Assembly (NCBI GenBank): GCA_907164885.2
Contig: OU015494.1
Span: 434,501 to 498,500 of the forward strand
Source of the DNA: Dolomedes plantarius
Taxonomy: Eukaryota > Arthropoda > Arachnida > Araneae > Dolomedidae
Direction: 5' to 3'
Length of the DNA: 64,000 nucleotides
This document shows, in pieces, positions 45,994 to 56,750 of this stretch (the first letter of the stretch is position 1; every line of letters begins with the position of its first letter). Below the pieces are notes generated by a model, which searched no databases, had not been told where the DNA came from, and was given only the letters and a program-made list of their open reading frames with translations. A program made the position numbers and the translations under genes.

Positions 45994-47673
45994 TTAACAT
46001 AATTCTGTAATTTCATACCCAGGCAACTGAATAGAAGCTTCACTAATTACAGGTGTAACCAAAGCTTCAATTTTCACATTTAGGTCATTCTCTTCAATAC
46101 TCTGTAAAACTAAGTCAACGCGATTTATCTTTTGTGCGGTGGAACATGAATTACCAAATCCGAATATTTTTATTTCTTCCTGCCCAACGATCGGCAAATC
46201 TAGCTTCGCATAAACATCATTAATAAGAAAACTTCGTTGAGAACCTAAATCAAGAAGAACTCGCACGTTCTGTGAGTGACCTGTCATTTTGTTTATTATT
46301 CGAGCTCTAACAGTTTGTAATAAATAGGACGCACAGCTTTGTGTTTTGATTTCTGTAACTGACGAGACTACAGTCTCCTTCAAAGCATCCTCGTTTGTCG
46401 GCGCCAAGCAAAAGGCCGTATTATGATTATCCCGGTTGCAATTTTTACATTTTATTTTCTTTTCGCACTTTGAAGCAATATGGTACTTCGCTAAGCACTT
46501 GAAACATCTGCCTGCATTACGTAACGAATTCCTTTTTTCATCTACGCTCATCGAACACTGGTCGGGCGTATGTTCTTTGCTGTTGCAGAATAAGCATTTT
46601 CGGTTTACTGTGTTTACATTTAATGACGCCGCGGCGGGCAGATTATTTCTTTCGAATCTATTCGTAATTTCTTTATGCCGTGGATAAATGAATTTCGATA
46701 CAGGGGTTGGAAAAGTTTTACTTTGTTTCTGTACGCTTTGAGAAAATGTTTGCTCGCGTGACTCTATTTCTTTCCTCAAATAATTAAGAATATCTGTAAT
46801 TGAAGTTTCACTTTCGGAATCCTTTTTACGGTTAAATTCTAGAACTAAATCCTTCGGTATTGCTTTAAGTAGAAGAGGACACAAATTACAACCATATGAG
46901 TCTGCAGTAACTTTAAGACTTTCTAAACTTCTTATTTGGATTTCTAAGTTATCATACAAATTTCTTAAAGCTTTTAGATCATCCGATCTTCTAACGGGTT
47001 CTATAATTAATAGGTTATTCATAAAAGCTGATATCAAATTTTCCCGCTTCCCGAATCGATCCGCAAGGATTTTTACCGCTTTAGTATAATTTTCAGCTAT
47101 CAATGGCAAACCCGAAATAGATGTTAGAGCTGAATCAGTCAGTAATGTTTTCAAATAATTAAATTTTTCAACTTCTTTTAGGGTTTCGTTATCATGAATG
47201 GCAGACTGGTACTGTGCCCAAAAATTTTGCCACTCGCAAACATCTCCTCTGAATTTATTGATGGATAGTTTGGGGAGATTTACACCAAAAGAATTAACCT
47301 TTTGATTCTTATCTGTAACCTTATTAATCTCTATTTGTTCTTTCGAGTTTGAAACGTCCTGTTTCGATTCGTTAGTTGCATGTAATTTCCTTATATATCG
47401 GGTTACTTTGGATTTACATAACACAATGTCATCTCTATATATCATAGTACTATCAATTTCTTTATCCAGTTCTTTTTCATCTTTAATTAACCCACAAATT
47501 TCTTTATCGATTTCAATTAGTTGTTTTTCTTTGTCAATTAGCAGAGCTAAAGAATCCTCAATTGCGGGATCTTCATTATTAAGTTCTATATTTTCTTTAA
47601 TCGTGTTTATTAGTTTCGTTACAGAGGCGCGAAGCGTTCCTCTGTTCTTAGAGAGAACTTTAATTTTATCCAT
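45994..47673 (-). CDS. BEL-4 Gag with protease start
   Basis: The chosen start is the ATG at 47671-47673 (MDKIKVLSKNRGTLRASVTK), 15 bp after the PBS; the open frame reaches four codons further upstream without an ATG. About 559 residues. The N-terminus is coiled-coil-like and charged (1-125). A DUF1759-type capsid spans about 130-290 (VNLPKLSINKFRGD, EWQNFWAQYQSAIHDNETL). Three zinc knuckles lie near 360-430 (CLFCNSKEHTPDQC, CFKCLAKYHIASKC, CKNCNRDNHNTAFC). A BEL protease core follows (VRVLLDLGSQRSFL). The active-site triplet is D-L-G instead of D-S/T-G, so protease is probably dead. It stops at TAA 45994-45996, and pol continues in another frame. Confidence 0.9.
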   Translation of the reverse strand: MDKIKVLSKNRGTLRASVTKLINTIKENIELNNEDPAIEDSLALLIDKEKQLIEIDKEICGLIKDEKELDKEIDSTMIYRDDIVLCKSKVTRYIRKLHATNESKQDVSNSKEQIEINKVTDKNQKVNSFGVNLPKLSINKFRGDVCEWQNFWAQYQSAIHDNETLKEVEKFNYLKTLLTDSALTSISGLPLIAENYTKAVKILADRFGKRENLISAFMNNLLIIEPVRRSDDLKALRNLYDNLEIQIRSLESLKVTADSYGCNLCPLLLKAIPKDLVLEFNRKKDSESETSITDILNYLRKEIESREQTFSQSVQKQSKTFPTPVSKFIYPRHKEITNRFERNNLPAAASLNVNTVNRKCLFCNSKEHTPDQCSMSVDEKRNSLRNAGRCFKCLAKYHIASKCEKKIKCKNCNRDNHNTAFCLAPTNEDALKETVVSSVTEIKTQSCASYLLQTVRARIINKMTGHSQNVRVLLDLGSQRSFLINDVYAKLDLPIVGQEEIKIFGFGNSCSTAQKINRVDLVLQSIEENDLNVKIEALVTPVISEASIQLPGYEITELC

Positions 47674-47687
47674 TTTAAGAACCAAGC

Positions 47688-47706
47688 GGCCCCACGTTGG
47701 GCGCCA
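47688..47706 (-). other. BEL-4 primer-binding site
   Basis: Minus-strand TGGCGCCCAACGTGGGGCC, starting with the TGG that pairs with tRNA CCA, nine bases inside the 5' LTR. Confidence 0.8.
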
Positions 47707-47715
47707 AAAATTTTA

Positions 47716-48078
47716 TGTGCAGAGACTATAAACCCTACTTTCTTATTTTAATTATTAGGTAAGTAAGTTCCACTTACCTTCTGAGTTCGTGCTAAGGGCC
47801 GCTGGCTCTCAAATCCAGTTCTGTTGTTCAGACATTTAAATCAGACTCGAAATCATTCTACAACTAACAATTAAATGAACATTTAATAATACGTACACTT
47901 TACATTTACTACAAACTACACTAACAATTAAACAAAGGCGTTACACATTAAGATTATACGAGTTCTCTCTATCTTCATTCAGTCCCATTACGGTTCTGTC
48001 CCGTTTCTATCTCGCTTCTCTCGTCCTATGTTGTGAAGACGTTCGCGCCCCCTATCGGTCTGCTGGGCTGCCGGAAGA
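47716..48078 (-). repeat. BEL-4 5' LTR
   Basis: Same length as the 3' LTR (363 bp). Differences seen: C/T in TTAAA(C/T)GAACA, G/T in CAC(G/T)TTAC or equivalent, and the outer dinucleotide. Confidence 0.96.
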
Positions 48079-48166
48079 ACGTGGCAGTGCTTGCAGTCTT
48101 TGCTCTCCGAGGTGGCGTTTTGGTTTTCTGGGCAAGGGGAATTAAGAATCGGATGAGGAATGCAAT

Positions 48167-49160
48167 TTGAGCAAAATTAATTCAAGATTCCTACAAACTA
48201 AGAAGAGGATAAAAATTTTGGAACTAACTGATTCAATGATTGACGAAGACGACGTTACTAATTTTCGATCACACTATGAAAATAATGATCAGACGATTAA
48301 GAAATGCAAAAGAAATAAAGGCGAAAAATATTATACAAAAAAGGGAAATAATATTCCTGCAAAAAAATTCAAAAATAAGGATTGCAAATGCGTGAAAGTG
48401 TGCAAGAATAGTATTACAGAGAGAGATTGAATATCCCTTTTTAATTTTTTTGGGGGGGAGGGGGGAATTATTAACAAACAAAATACATTCTTGTGTGCAT
48501 CTACTCAGCTTACGCCAGTAAAAAGAAGACGAGGTAGAAATTTTAAGGGATCAGCCAGAGATTGTAGTTATAAACACTTTTTAAATATTGAAAAGGAAAG
48601 CGTTGGGGTATGTAAAAAGTTTTTTATAGGAACATTTGGTATATCTATAGGCAGACTACATAGGGCTGGCTCTCAAAGCAAAGGTAATAAAAAAAAAGAC
48701 TTGTGGGAAAATAAAAGGATCTTGCAGAAAGAGTGATGAAGAACTTGTGGATGCCTTAAAATAACATATAAAAAATGTTCCACACTATGAAAGCCATTAC
48801 ACGAGTTCTAATAATCCAAATAGAAACTACCTGAGTTCTGATTTTAACTTAAGAAAAATGTACAACTTATATAACGAAAATTACGAAGAGAACAATACAA
48901 CATTTCTCAGCGAGCAAATATATAGGAAAATTTTTAAGAATAGTTTTAATTTAAGTTTTCATCACCCACATAAAGATACGTGTCAAAAATGCGATTTGTT
49001 AAATATGAAAATTCAAGCTACCTTAATGAAAAAAGCAGACTTTTAGAAGAACATAGCAGACATTTAAGTAATGCAGAACTGGCTAGAAAAACTTTAAAAG
49101 AACATCAAAACTTAGCATCAACGAAACCAGATAAATATTTCATTTTCGTTTGATCTACAA
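48167..49160 (+). pseudogene. Unnamed arthropod TE gene (FDLQKALP-type), broken
   Basis: Segments in order are IPAKKFKNKDCKCVKVCKN (48.17-48.43), a FFGGEGGIINKQN-type stretch across a G run that shifts frame, and SARDCSYKHFLNI with VCKKFFIGTFGISIGRLHR (48.5-48.7). Then follow RNYLSSDFNLRKMYNLYNEN, YRKIFKNSFNLSFHHPHKDTC and CDLLN (48.82-49.04), and finally KYFIFVDLQKALPYPKQ in a shifted frame near 49.13. From memory, the Cys pairs and the FDLQKALP signature recur in many repeat-associated arthropod proteins of unknown name. At least four frame breaks. The C-terminal catalytic half, if any, is missing. Confidence 0.6.
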
Positions 49161-49382
49161 AAGGCCCTTCCGTATCCCAAACAAAGTAATTTACCTTTTA
49201 GACTTGTTTATTTATATCGTCTTTTTAATATAACTAAAATGATTTCTTAAAAAACTTGGTTATTCGTGTATTTGCATGTCTTCATTTTAATTATTATTTT
49301 TTACATTAAAAAATCCATTTTAGTAAAGCTAATATCTGTAAAAATATGGAATTATCTCCTCTTATTTTTGTTTCTTATAATA

Positions 49383-49780
49383 TGTTATTTTTGAAAGTGG
49401 TATAAGTCCATTTGGAGCTAAAAATCATTTATTTTTTTAATTATTTTAATAATTATTATTTCATAATAAAATTTTAAAGGAGTATAGCGTTAAAAACCTC
49501 ACTCGAATTGATTAACGTTTGCCAATATTTTTAAATCCCAGTAGCGTAGCGAGCATAACTGGCGCCCGGACCACGATACCTTTTTGACGCCCCCCATGGT
49601 GTTGGGGAGCAAATGGTCCAAAGGTCGTGGGGAACATTTGGCGCCCCCGTGCGAGTGGCGCCCGGGGCATGATAGACCCCCTTGCCCCCCTCTCGTTACG
49701 CCAATGAATCAATTCAAATTCAAACCCTTCAATATCTCGAAACATGAAAAAATGGACTTATACCACTTTCAAAAATAACA
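49383..49780. mobile_element. MITE-like unit with GTGGTATAAGTCC termini
   Basis: The left end TGTTATTTTTGAAAGTGG (then TATAAGTCCATTT) and its exact complement at the right form about 30-bp inverted repeats around 398 bp. The interior contains a hAT-like fragment. These may instead be the right end of the larger transposon beginning near 39753. Confidence 0.7.
49539..49706 (-). mobile_element. Reversed hAT-like fragment, relative of 11367-11843
   Basis: CAGTAGCGTAGCGAGCATAA at the left and GTTACGCCAATG at the right match the complement of the 11367-11843 element, including GGCGCCCGG and CATGATAGACCCCCTTG. It lacks the minisatellite. No clean 8-bp duplication. Confidence 0.75.
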
Positions 49781-49921
49781 GCTCATATCGTAATGCGATT
49801 AATAATTGGGTTTATAAAATTTTATTCTCTTCATTTAATATTACTTATAATTATTATATATTTTGCGGTGGGGGAGGGGTTGCTAAGATTTTTTTTAAAT
49901 ATACATGCCTATATATATATA

Positions 49922-50174
49922 TGCGAAGTGGAAATGTCCACGCTCCGACTTCAACCAACGATAGCGCCCTCTGTGACAAAGCGAAGAGTGAGCCAGAAGA
50001 TGCGATGAGCTGAACGAGTAACGACTGGGCAAGAGACGCGACAGCTATGACGAACTTTCCCCCTTTAAATTTCTAACTGTAAATGCTGCCCCACTGTAAA
50101 TAATGCTCCTAGAATAGATTTAGATATCATTAAACGTTTAATATCGAGCCCGTGTTCGTGTCTCTGTGTCCACA
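49922..50174 (+). repeat. Gypsy 5' LTR
   Basis: TGCGAAGTGGAAATG...GTGTCTCTGTGTCCACA. It contains GATAGCGCCCTCTGTGACAA. It differs from the 3' LTR at a T/C in GAAGA(T/C)GCG and a T/C in AATGC(T/C)CCTAG. Confidence 0.96.
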
Positions 50175-50733
50175 TGGGCGCTCGGCCGTTTTTACCCGAG
50201 CACTGGATTTGGATTTGGAGCTTCAACATCTAAACATCTATTGAAAATGGATGCCCTGTGGTTCCTGCTATCTTGATGCTGTTTGGATACCTCTACACGT
50301 GATGATATTCTGCCGATTCATTCTGTGAGTACTTTCGTTTTCGTTGATTAATTTTCAAAGTATTTACCAACTGTTCTAAAATGAAAGAATTTGGTCTGAT
50401 TTTAACTGATTAACAAATATTTGCACCTATTTTGATGAATAACACATTCGCTTTGATGATTTTGAAGAATTTTGATGGTTTAGAATATTTAAAAGTTTGT
50501 GTTATTTTGAAGAATTTTGATGTTTTAAGAAGATTTAAAAGTTTGTTATTTTAGAAGATTTAAAAGTTTGTGTTATTTTGAGAAATTTTGATGCTTCTAC
50601 TGATTATAATATTTGTGCTATTTAAAAGAATTTTTTCGTGATATTTTGAAGAACTTGTATTATATTGAACTACAAAATTCTATTGTTTTGAATATTTTCG
50701 TATGATAGTATTGGTGTGGTTAAATTTCAAATC
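50175..50733 (+). other. Gypsy leader with PBS and minisatellite
   Basis: PBS-like TGGGCGCTCGGCCG is at 50175-50188. From about 50450 to 50600 the leader holds repeats of TTAAAAGTTTGTGTTATTTT and GAAGAATTTTGATG. There is no gene before the gag ATG. Confidence 0.7.
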
Positions 50734-51700
50734 ATGAAATCCTTGCAAGAAATTCCACACATTCGTGACGCATTGAAAAAAGATTCAACTAATAGCGTCA
50801 AAATTTTACATAAATTAATTTTTGGATCTGATGACGGTCGGCTTAACCGTAAACATTTGCGTGAATTTTCTGGATTTAATCTTTTAACTTTTGATGTTGA
50901 CGAATAAAAAATCACTTGCTCATGATTTTACCTTGCAAGAGTTAACGTCTGTCTGCAACTTGTTGTCATTAAATTTTTCTGCTCACATTAAGCAATGTGT
51001 GGATACAATTTTAAATGCATTATGTGACTTTTCACTGCTGGAAAGGATAACTTCAGAATCTGAGTCAGATTCCATTGAAGACGAAACACACGTTGGGGAA
51101 AAATTGCTTTCGCCCAAAAATGCTGATTCACCAGCTCGATTGGATTTTGACTCTGACCAACGCGAAGTAAACAGAATTTATTGATAAGTACGACAGATTC
51201 CTTTCGTTCCCCCTTTTCGTTGAAAGACCTGGTAGAATTAATTAGGAAAGGAAGACACGCCTATTGAAAGTTTTGTTTTCGAAATAGAAGAATTTTTTTC
51301 ACTGTATGAGATTAAAAATCCCGTCCATCAGCTCATCTTTGCAAAAAAATGTCTTTCGGGTTCCGCGTTAAATTTAATACGTTCTCTTCGTGGTATTAAC
51401 TCGTGGAATGAGTTGAAACAAATTCTCTTGGATGAATTCTCCGATACGATTAATAGCATTCAAATACACCAAGCTTTGCAACAGCGCAAATTGAAACCAC
51501 ATGAGACACTGTCGGAATATTTGGTTGAGCTGAGACAAATCGGTGCTAGAGGTAACGTTGATGAAAGCTCTGTAATTGAATATTTTATAAGTGGAATTCC
51601 TGATACTTCCCCTAATAAGATCCTTCTTTATGATTCTAAAACCATTAGTGCATTAAAAGATAAATTGAAAACCTATGAAAAATGTTCAACTTAACTAAAC
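50734..51700 (+). pseudogene. Gypsy gag
   Basis: The ATG at 50734 gives MKSLQEIPHIRDALKK. A frame change near 50890 leads to LQELTSVCNLLSLNFSAHIK, which has the look of a short SAP-like DNA-binding motif, and an acidic stretch (ESESDSIEDE). After further breaks around 51180-51260 the capsid reads ESFVFEIEEFFSLY, LIFAKKCLSGSALNLIRSL, LLDEFSDTINSIQIHQAL and LSEYLVELRQIG. It ends in frame with the start of the nucleocapsid region. Gag forms the particle. This copy is split in at least three frames. Confidence 0.85.
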
Positions 51701-53335
51701 AAAAGTCTGGTAATTACAAAAAGCCATTTGGGAGATTTGATGATAAAACTAGTGCTAAAAAAGACAATTTCTTTCATGGAAACACTCCTATGGTTACATA
51801 CTACTCTTGCAACATGAAAGGGCACAAAAGTTCTGAATGTCACAATCGAGACCGCGGAAAAAGGTGTTATGGCTGTCGAAATTTTGGACACATCTATTCA
51901 GAATGTCCAAAAAATACAAATTCAAAAGATGGTAATGATAAAATTAAAAATAAAAATAAAGGAGATGATAAACACGTCAATTCAGTATTACTAAATCCTA
52001 TGCATATTGATATAACTGTTGGCAATGTTTCTGTAGTTGTTCTTTTTGATACTGGTGCATCTGCCACTCTCATTCGCGCAAAAATTTATCAACAAATTGG
52101 TAAACCACCTCTTAAACCATCTTGCATTACATTTTCTGGACTTGGTTGCAACAAAATCCATTCACTTGGGTTTTTCAAGGGAACTATTGAAATCCAAAGT
52201 AAGGTGATACAAACAAATATCCATGTTGTCCCTGACAAAGACCTCACTTTTGATGGTATTGTGGGTATGGACTGTATTAGTTAAACTCAATTTACTTTTG
52301 TAAATAATGGTATACAAATAATTAATGATAATGATTATTCTAATGTTTTGGTGAACGTTGCGAATGTTTTTGACGAAACTGATAATCTAGATTTAGCCCA
52401 CATTCTGAACAAAGATATTAAAGAACAAGTAACTGATTTGATTCAAAATTATAAGCCTCTAAAAACCAAGTCAACTGATCTTACGATGAAAATTGTCCTT
52501 ACTGATGACAAACCCATCACTCAAAGTCCCCGTCGACTTGCATTTTCTGAGAAGCAAGAAGTTGAGCGACAATTAACCAACTGGCTAGATGAAGGAATAG
52601 TATCGCCCAGTTCTTCTGACTTTGCTGCTCCAATCGTTTTGAGCAAAAAACCTGACAATTCGATTCGAATTTGTGTTGATTATCGACGCCTAAATGCAAA
52701 AACAGTTAAGGATAGATTCCCACTTCCTCTTATTGATGATGTACTGGATACTTTGCAAAATGCTAAACTTTTACTAATCTCGATCTCAAAAATGCATTCT
52801 TCCACATTGATGTACACCCCGATAGTCGAAAATTTACTAGTTTTGTTACGCCTTCCGGTCAATATGAGTTTAATAAGGTTCTTTTTTGGTTATGTAACTC
52901 CCCAAGTACCTTTCAACGATACATTCAACTTGTCTTTCGAGATCTTATCAAGCAAGGTATTCTAATTGCCTATTTGGATGACCTCATTATACCTTCTCTG
53001 AGCGAGGAAGATGCTCTTCAAAAATTAAAACAAGTTTTTCGAACTGTTTCCGATTACGGTTTGGAGTTCAACTTTAAAAAATGTAACTTTCTTCGACGAC
53101 AAATCCAATTTTTAGGCCATAGAATTGAAAACGGACAAATCCGACCCTCTAAGCATAAAACACGAGCTGTCCTAAGTTTCCCTACACCTAAGACACACAA
53201 GCAAATTCAAAGCTTCCTTGGACTAACAGGCTATTTTCGTAAATTTATTAAGAACTATTCATTAATTGCAAGACCACTGAGTGACCTACTTCGAAATGAT
53301 ATACACCTTTTCACTTTGGACCTGAACAAGAAAAA
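51682..53335 (+). pseudogene. Gypsy nucleocapsid, protease and reverse transcriptase
   Basis: Two zinc knuckles (CNMKGHKSSEC and CYGCRNFGHIYSEC) are followed by an aspartic protease with intact DTGA (VVLFDTGASATLI). A TAA at 52282-52284 cuts the frame, which continues as VNVANVFDETDNLDLAHIL and the RT N-terminus (EVERQLTNWLDEGIVSPSSS, SIRICVDYRRLN). A frameshift near 52775 moves to LDLKNAFFHIDVHPDSRKF, CNSPSTFQRYI and the catalytic YLDD box at about 52970. FLGHRIENGQIRPS and SFLGLTGYFRKFIKNYS follow. Another frameshift near 53300 precedes RNase H. Confidence 0.92.
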
Positions 53336-54992
53336 GTGTTCCGTACTCTTAAAGAATGCCTTTCAAACGAACCACTCCTTCACATTTTTACTCCAGGTTC
53401 ACCTCTTGAATTGCACACTGATGCAAGTTCTCTTGGCTTTGGTGCCGTCTTACTACAAAAATCTGCTGATGATGATAAATGGCACCCTATACATTATATA
53501 AGCAAAAAAACTTCCCCCCAACAATCTAAATACTCCAGTTATGAGTTTGAGGTTCTCGCAATAATTGAAGCTGTCAAGAAATTGCGAATCTATCTTTTAG
53601 GAACTCACTTCAAAATTATAACCGATTGTGCCGCGTTTCAAAAAACATTAAGCAAAAAAGATTTGACTCCAAAGATTGCTCGATGGGACATGCTTCTTGA
53701 GGAATTTGATTTTGAGATTCTACACCGAAAGGGTAAGCAATTACCACATGTTGATGCTTTGAGTCGTTGCATTGCTTATCATGTAGCTCACCATGACCCT
53801 ATCACACTCAAAATTGCCAACGCTTAGGCTGATGATGAACATATCACAGCATTAAAAAGTCTGTGTTCTACCAACAACACCAATGAATACACCCTAAAAA
53901 ATGATGTTTTGTACAAGATTGACAACGGTGATGAACTCTTGGTTGTTCCACAATCTCTCGAGACAAGCATAATTCGTGAAATTCATGAAAAAGCACATTT
54001 TGCAGTTTCAAAGACCGAAACAATGATTAAACGTGATTTCTACATTCCAAAATTACACTAAAAAGTTGAACGTGTGATCGGAAACTGTGTTCATTGTATT
54101 CTGTACAATCGTAAAAAAGGTAAACTCGAAAGCTTTCTTCATCCCATTCCAAAGGGTCAAGTGCCTTTAGACACACACCACTGTGACTTTCTTGGACCAC
54201 TTCCTTCCACCAATAAGAACTATCAATACATATTTTCGGTTGTTGATGCGTTTACAAAGTACCTTTGGATATACCTAGTAAAATCAACTTCGACAAAAAA
54301 CGCCATTGATAAGCTTAATTTACAACAGTCCAATTTCGGTAATCCTAAGAGAATAATCACTGATAAAGGTAGTGCTTTCACCTCTAAAGATTTTGAGCAA
54401 TATTGTAAAGATGAAGACATTGAACTTGTCCAAATTGCTACTGGTGTGCCTCGCGGCAACGTACAAATTGAACGATTACATCAAACCCTTATTCCTGTCC
54501 TGTCTAAACTTTCCATTGATGACCCTGCAAAATGGTTTTAAGTACACATCCTCTGTCCAAAGAATCATTAACAGTACACCTTCTGATGCTACCAAATGTA
54601 CTCCCTTCGAACTTTTAATTGGCATAAAAATGAAAAACAAAGACCTCAAAATTAAACACATATTAAATGAAGAATATCTTGATTCACTGATTAATGACAG
54701 AAACGACCTACGTATTGACGCTAAGAAAAACATTGAGAAATTACAAGCGAGTAACAAGAAAAACTTTGATAAACATCGCAAATCGCCATCGATTTATAAC
54801 ACTGGTGATCTTGTAGCCATTCAACGAACACAATTTGGCACTGGACAAAAACTGCAACCCAGATTTTTTGGTCCCTATATAATTCACAAAGTGCTTCCGA
54901 ATGACAGATACCAACTTGAAAAAGTCGGGTCACATGATGGACCAAACCTAACGTCTACGGCCAGTGATTACATGAAAAAATGGTCGTCATAG
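53336..54992 (+). pseudogene. Gypsy RNase H and integrase
   Basis: RNase H has LELHTDASSLGFGAVLLQ, YSSYEFEVLAIIEAVKKL, FKIITDCAAF and HVDALSRC. The same frame runs through TAG 53825-53827 and TAA 54059-54061 into integrase. This has a zinc segment (HEKAHFAVSKTETM, CVHCILYNR) and a core with D in HCDFLGPLP, D in ITDKGSAFTS and E in VQIERLHQTL. A frameshift near 54540 leads to the C-terminal part (STPSDATKCTPFELLIGIKM, YNTGDLVAIQRTQFG, KLQPRFFGPYIIHKVLPNDRYQ), ending at TAG 54990-54992. Catalytic residues are present. Confidence 0.92.
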
Positions 54993-55531
54993 TACATTCA
55001 TTATATTATTTGAACATTACTTTTTGTGTTTGTGATGTACTTTTTATATTTACTCCATATATTATTCAAGAACAATTTTCATTCCTTTCAAATTTCATTT
55101 CTGAACTGAATCTCTAAGACACTCTGAACTGTTCGATTGGACGACATCTTGTTTTTTCAATCGTGAAGTTAGAAAATGATGTTTCTTAATTGTGATGTTA
55201 ACAAATGATGATAAACTTGTGATGTTTGATGAAAACGTGACGTCGACACGCTGCTAAAATGATGTTACCTGCACGTGACTTGGATGTCGGCTTTGATGTG
55301 GTGCCAGCTACATCTCGTCGTTACACCTGTGATGAAAAATTTCTTTCGATGCCAACTGATGCAAATGAGACCGTCCAAACGACTTTGTCCGTGTGATTGT
55401 GGAGAGGATTTTCGGAGAACATTTCTTCTGCTTTCGTTTCTCTCTCTTTCTTTTTATTTTGCAGTTACTGTCTGTTCTATCGTCCCCAAACCTGCTGTCC
55501 CGGAAGTCCGGTCCCGCCAGGATGAGCCGAG
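54993..55531 (+). other. Gypsy 3' internal non-coding region
   Basis: No gene. It contains several short AATGATG/GTGATGTT repeats (55150-55240). The expected polypurine tract before the 3' LTR is weak (AGGATGAGCCGAG). Confidence 0.6.
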
Positions 55532-55784
55532 TGCGAAGTGGAAATGTCCACGCTCCGACTTCAACCAACGATAGCGCCCTCTGTGACAAAGCGAAGAGTG
55601 AGCCAGAAGACGCGATGAGCTGAACGAGTAACGACTGGGCAAGAGACGCGACAGCTATGACGAACTTTCCCCCTTTAAATTTCTAACTGTAAATGCTGCC
55701 CCACTGTAAATAATGCCCCTAGAATAGATTTAGATATCATTAAACGTTTAATATCGAGCCCGTGTTCGTGTCTCTGTGTCCACA
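55532..55784 (+). repeat. Gypsy 3' LTR
   Basis: Partner of 49922-50174, same length, about 99% identical, followed directly by TA repeats. Confidence 0.96.
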
Positions 55785-56007
55785 TATATATATATATATA
55801 CATATATATACAGGGCTAGATTTGAGGCGGAACGCGCCGAAACGGCGTTCCAGTACCTCTCTTTAGGAAAAAAATTACGATAGTTAAAAACATTTATTTA
55901 ATCACAAATTACTTTGTTGGTACTCTCCTGGAAGGTTGCCATTCCGGCACCTCTATTTCTAGAAATCTAGCACTGTATACATATATATATATACATATAT
56001 ATATATG

Positions 56008-56083
<76 letters not shown>
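55785..56083. repeat. (TA)n tract interrupted by a hAT-like MITE
   Basis: TA repeats at 55785-55810 and 55976-56083 flank a 165-bp unit (55811-55975). Its ends are CAGGGCTAGATTT and AAATCTAGCACTG. The flanks TATATATA and TATACATA fit an 8-bp duplication with one mismatch. Confidence 0.75.
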
Positions 56084-56085
<2 letters not shown>

Positions 56086-56710
56086 GGGTGTCCCAAAAAT
56101 AACCGACGATTTGAAAAATCAATTAAAGAAAAACGGGAAGCGATAGAAATGTAAGGTTTGCTGCATTCTGCTTAGGTAACTAGGGAATTTATTCTCACCA
56201 ATTTTCTAAATTAGTTACAAAGTTCGTCAATAGATGGCGCTAGACTTGGAAAAATCTATAAAACAATGTTTTCAAAATAACCACCGTTTTCAGCAACAAC
56301 ATTCCGCAGACTGAGGTCAAAATTCACAGACGTCCGTGCAAAATTTTCAGTTTGAATGTTCTGACAAGCAGCAGAGATTTATTGTTCCAGTTCATCTACA
56401 GTTTGTGGATTGTGATGATACACCTAGTCTTTCAAGTATTCCCAAAGAAAATATCGCATGACATCAAATCTGGCGAATAGGGAGGCCAATTCATGCCACT
56501 TTGCGTATGCTTCTTGCTTTGAAAACATTGTTTTATAGTTTTTCACAGTCAGCAGCGCCATCTGTTGAAGAACTTTGTAACTAATTTTGAAAATTGGTGA
56601 GAATAAATTCCTTGGTTACCTAAGCAGAATGCAGCAAACCGTGCATTTCTATCACCATCCGTTTTTCTTTAATTGATTTTTCTAATTGTCGGTCATTTTT
56701 GGGACACCCG

Positions 56711-56711
<1 letters not shown>
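56084..56711 (-). mobile_element. Mariner-derived MITE
   Basis: The inverted ends CCGGGTGTCCCAAAAAT and complement extend about 140 bp inward, with TA repeats around them. The middle still encodes, on the minus strand, a mangled transposase C-terminus (NWPPYSPDLMSCD), related to the PPRSPDLNPCD type at 13414-13884. Stops throughout. Non-autonomous. Confidence 0.85.

Positions 56712-56747
<36 letters not shown>

Positions 56748-56750
<3 letters not shown>

Larger units (their letters stand above)
42009..48078 (-). mobile_element. BEL/Pao retrotransposon BEL-4, complete and young
   Basis: Two 363-bp LTRs with about three differences bound it. The target duplication is ACGTG (42004-42008, 48079-48083). 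PBS, gag with DUF1759 and knuckles, protease, RT, RNase H, integrase and a C-terminal DUF5641-like domain follow in order. It is the best preserved element in the window. Only one in-frame stop interrupts RT/RNase H from integrase, and one stop plus a frame change separates gag from pol. Confidence 0.97.
39753..49780 (+). mobile_element. Possible DNA transposon of an unnamed family, split by nested insertions
   Basis: The motif GAAAGTGGTATAAGTCCA is present near 39763 (as GAGAGTGGTATAAGTCCA), as a diverged form near 39937, at 49390, and inverted at about 49753-49776. Between them lie first exons (41614-41728) and the main gene remnant (48167-49160). A mariner-like element, an LTR fragment and BEL-4 interrupt it. 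Removing these leaves about 2.7 kb. The assembly into one element is inference; the motif copies themselves are clear. Confidence 0.45.
49922..55784 (+). mobile_element. Gypsy (Ty3)-type LTR retrotransposon, full length
   Basis: 253-bp LTRs (49922-50174, 55532-55784) differ at about two positions. The four bases TATA flank both sides within TA repeats. The interior has gag, protease, RT, RNase H and integrase in Gypsy order. PBS-like TGGGCGCTCGGCCG follows the 5' LTR. Despite nearly identical LTRs, the coding region has at least three in-frame stops and several frameshifts. Confidence 0.95.

Noticed and set aside
49744..50013. Short open frame entering the Gypsy 5' LTR
   Set aside because: It crosses an element boundary, and the same LTR peptide appears at the 3' LTR; not a gene.
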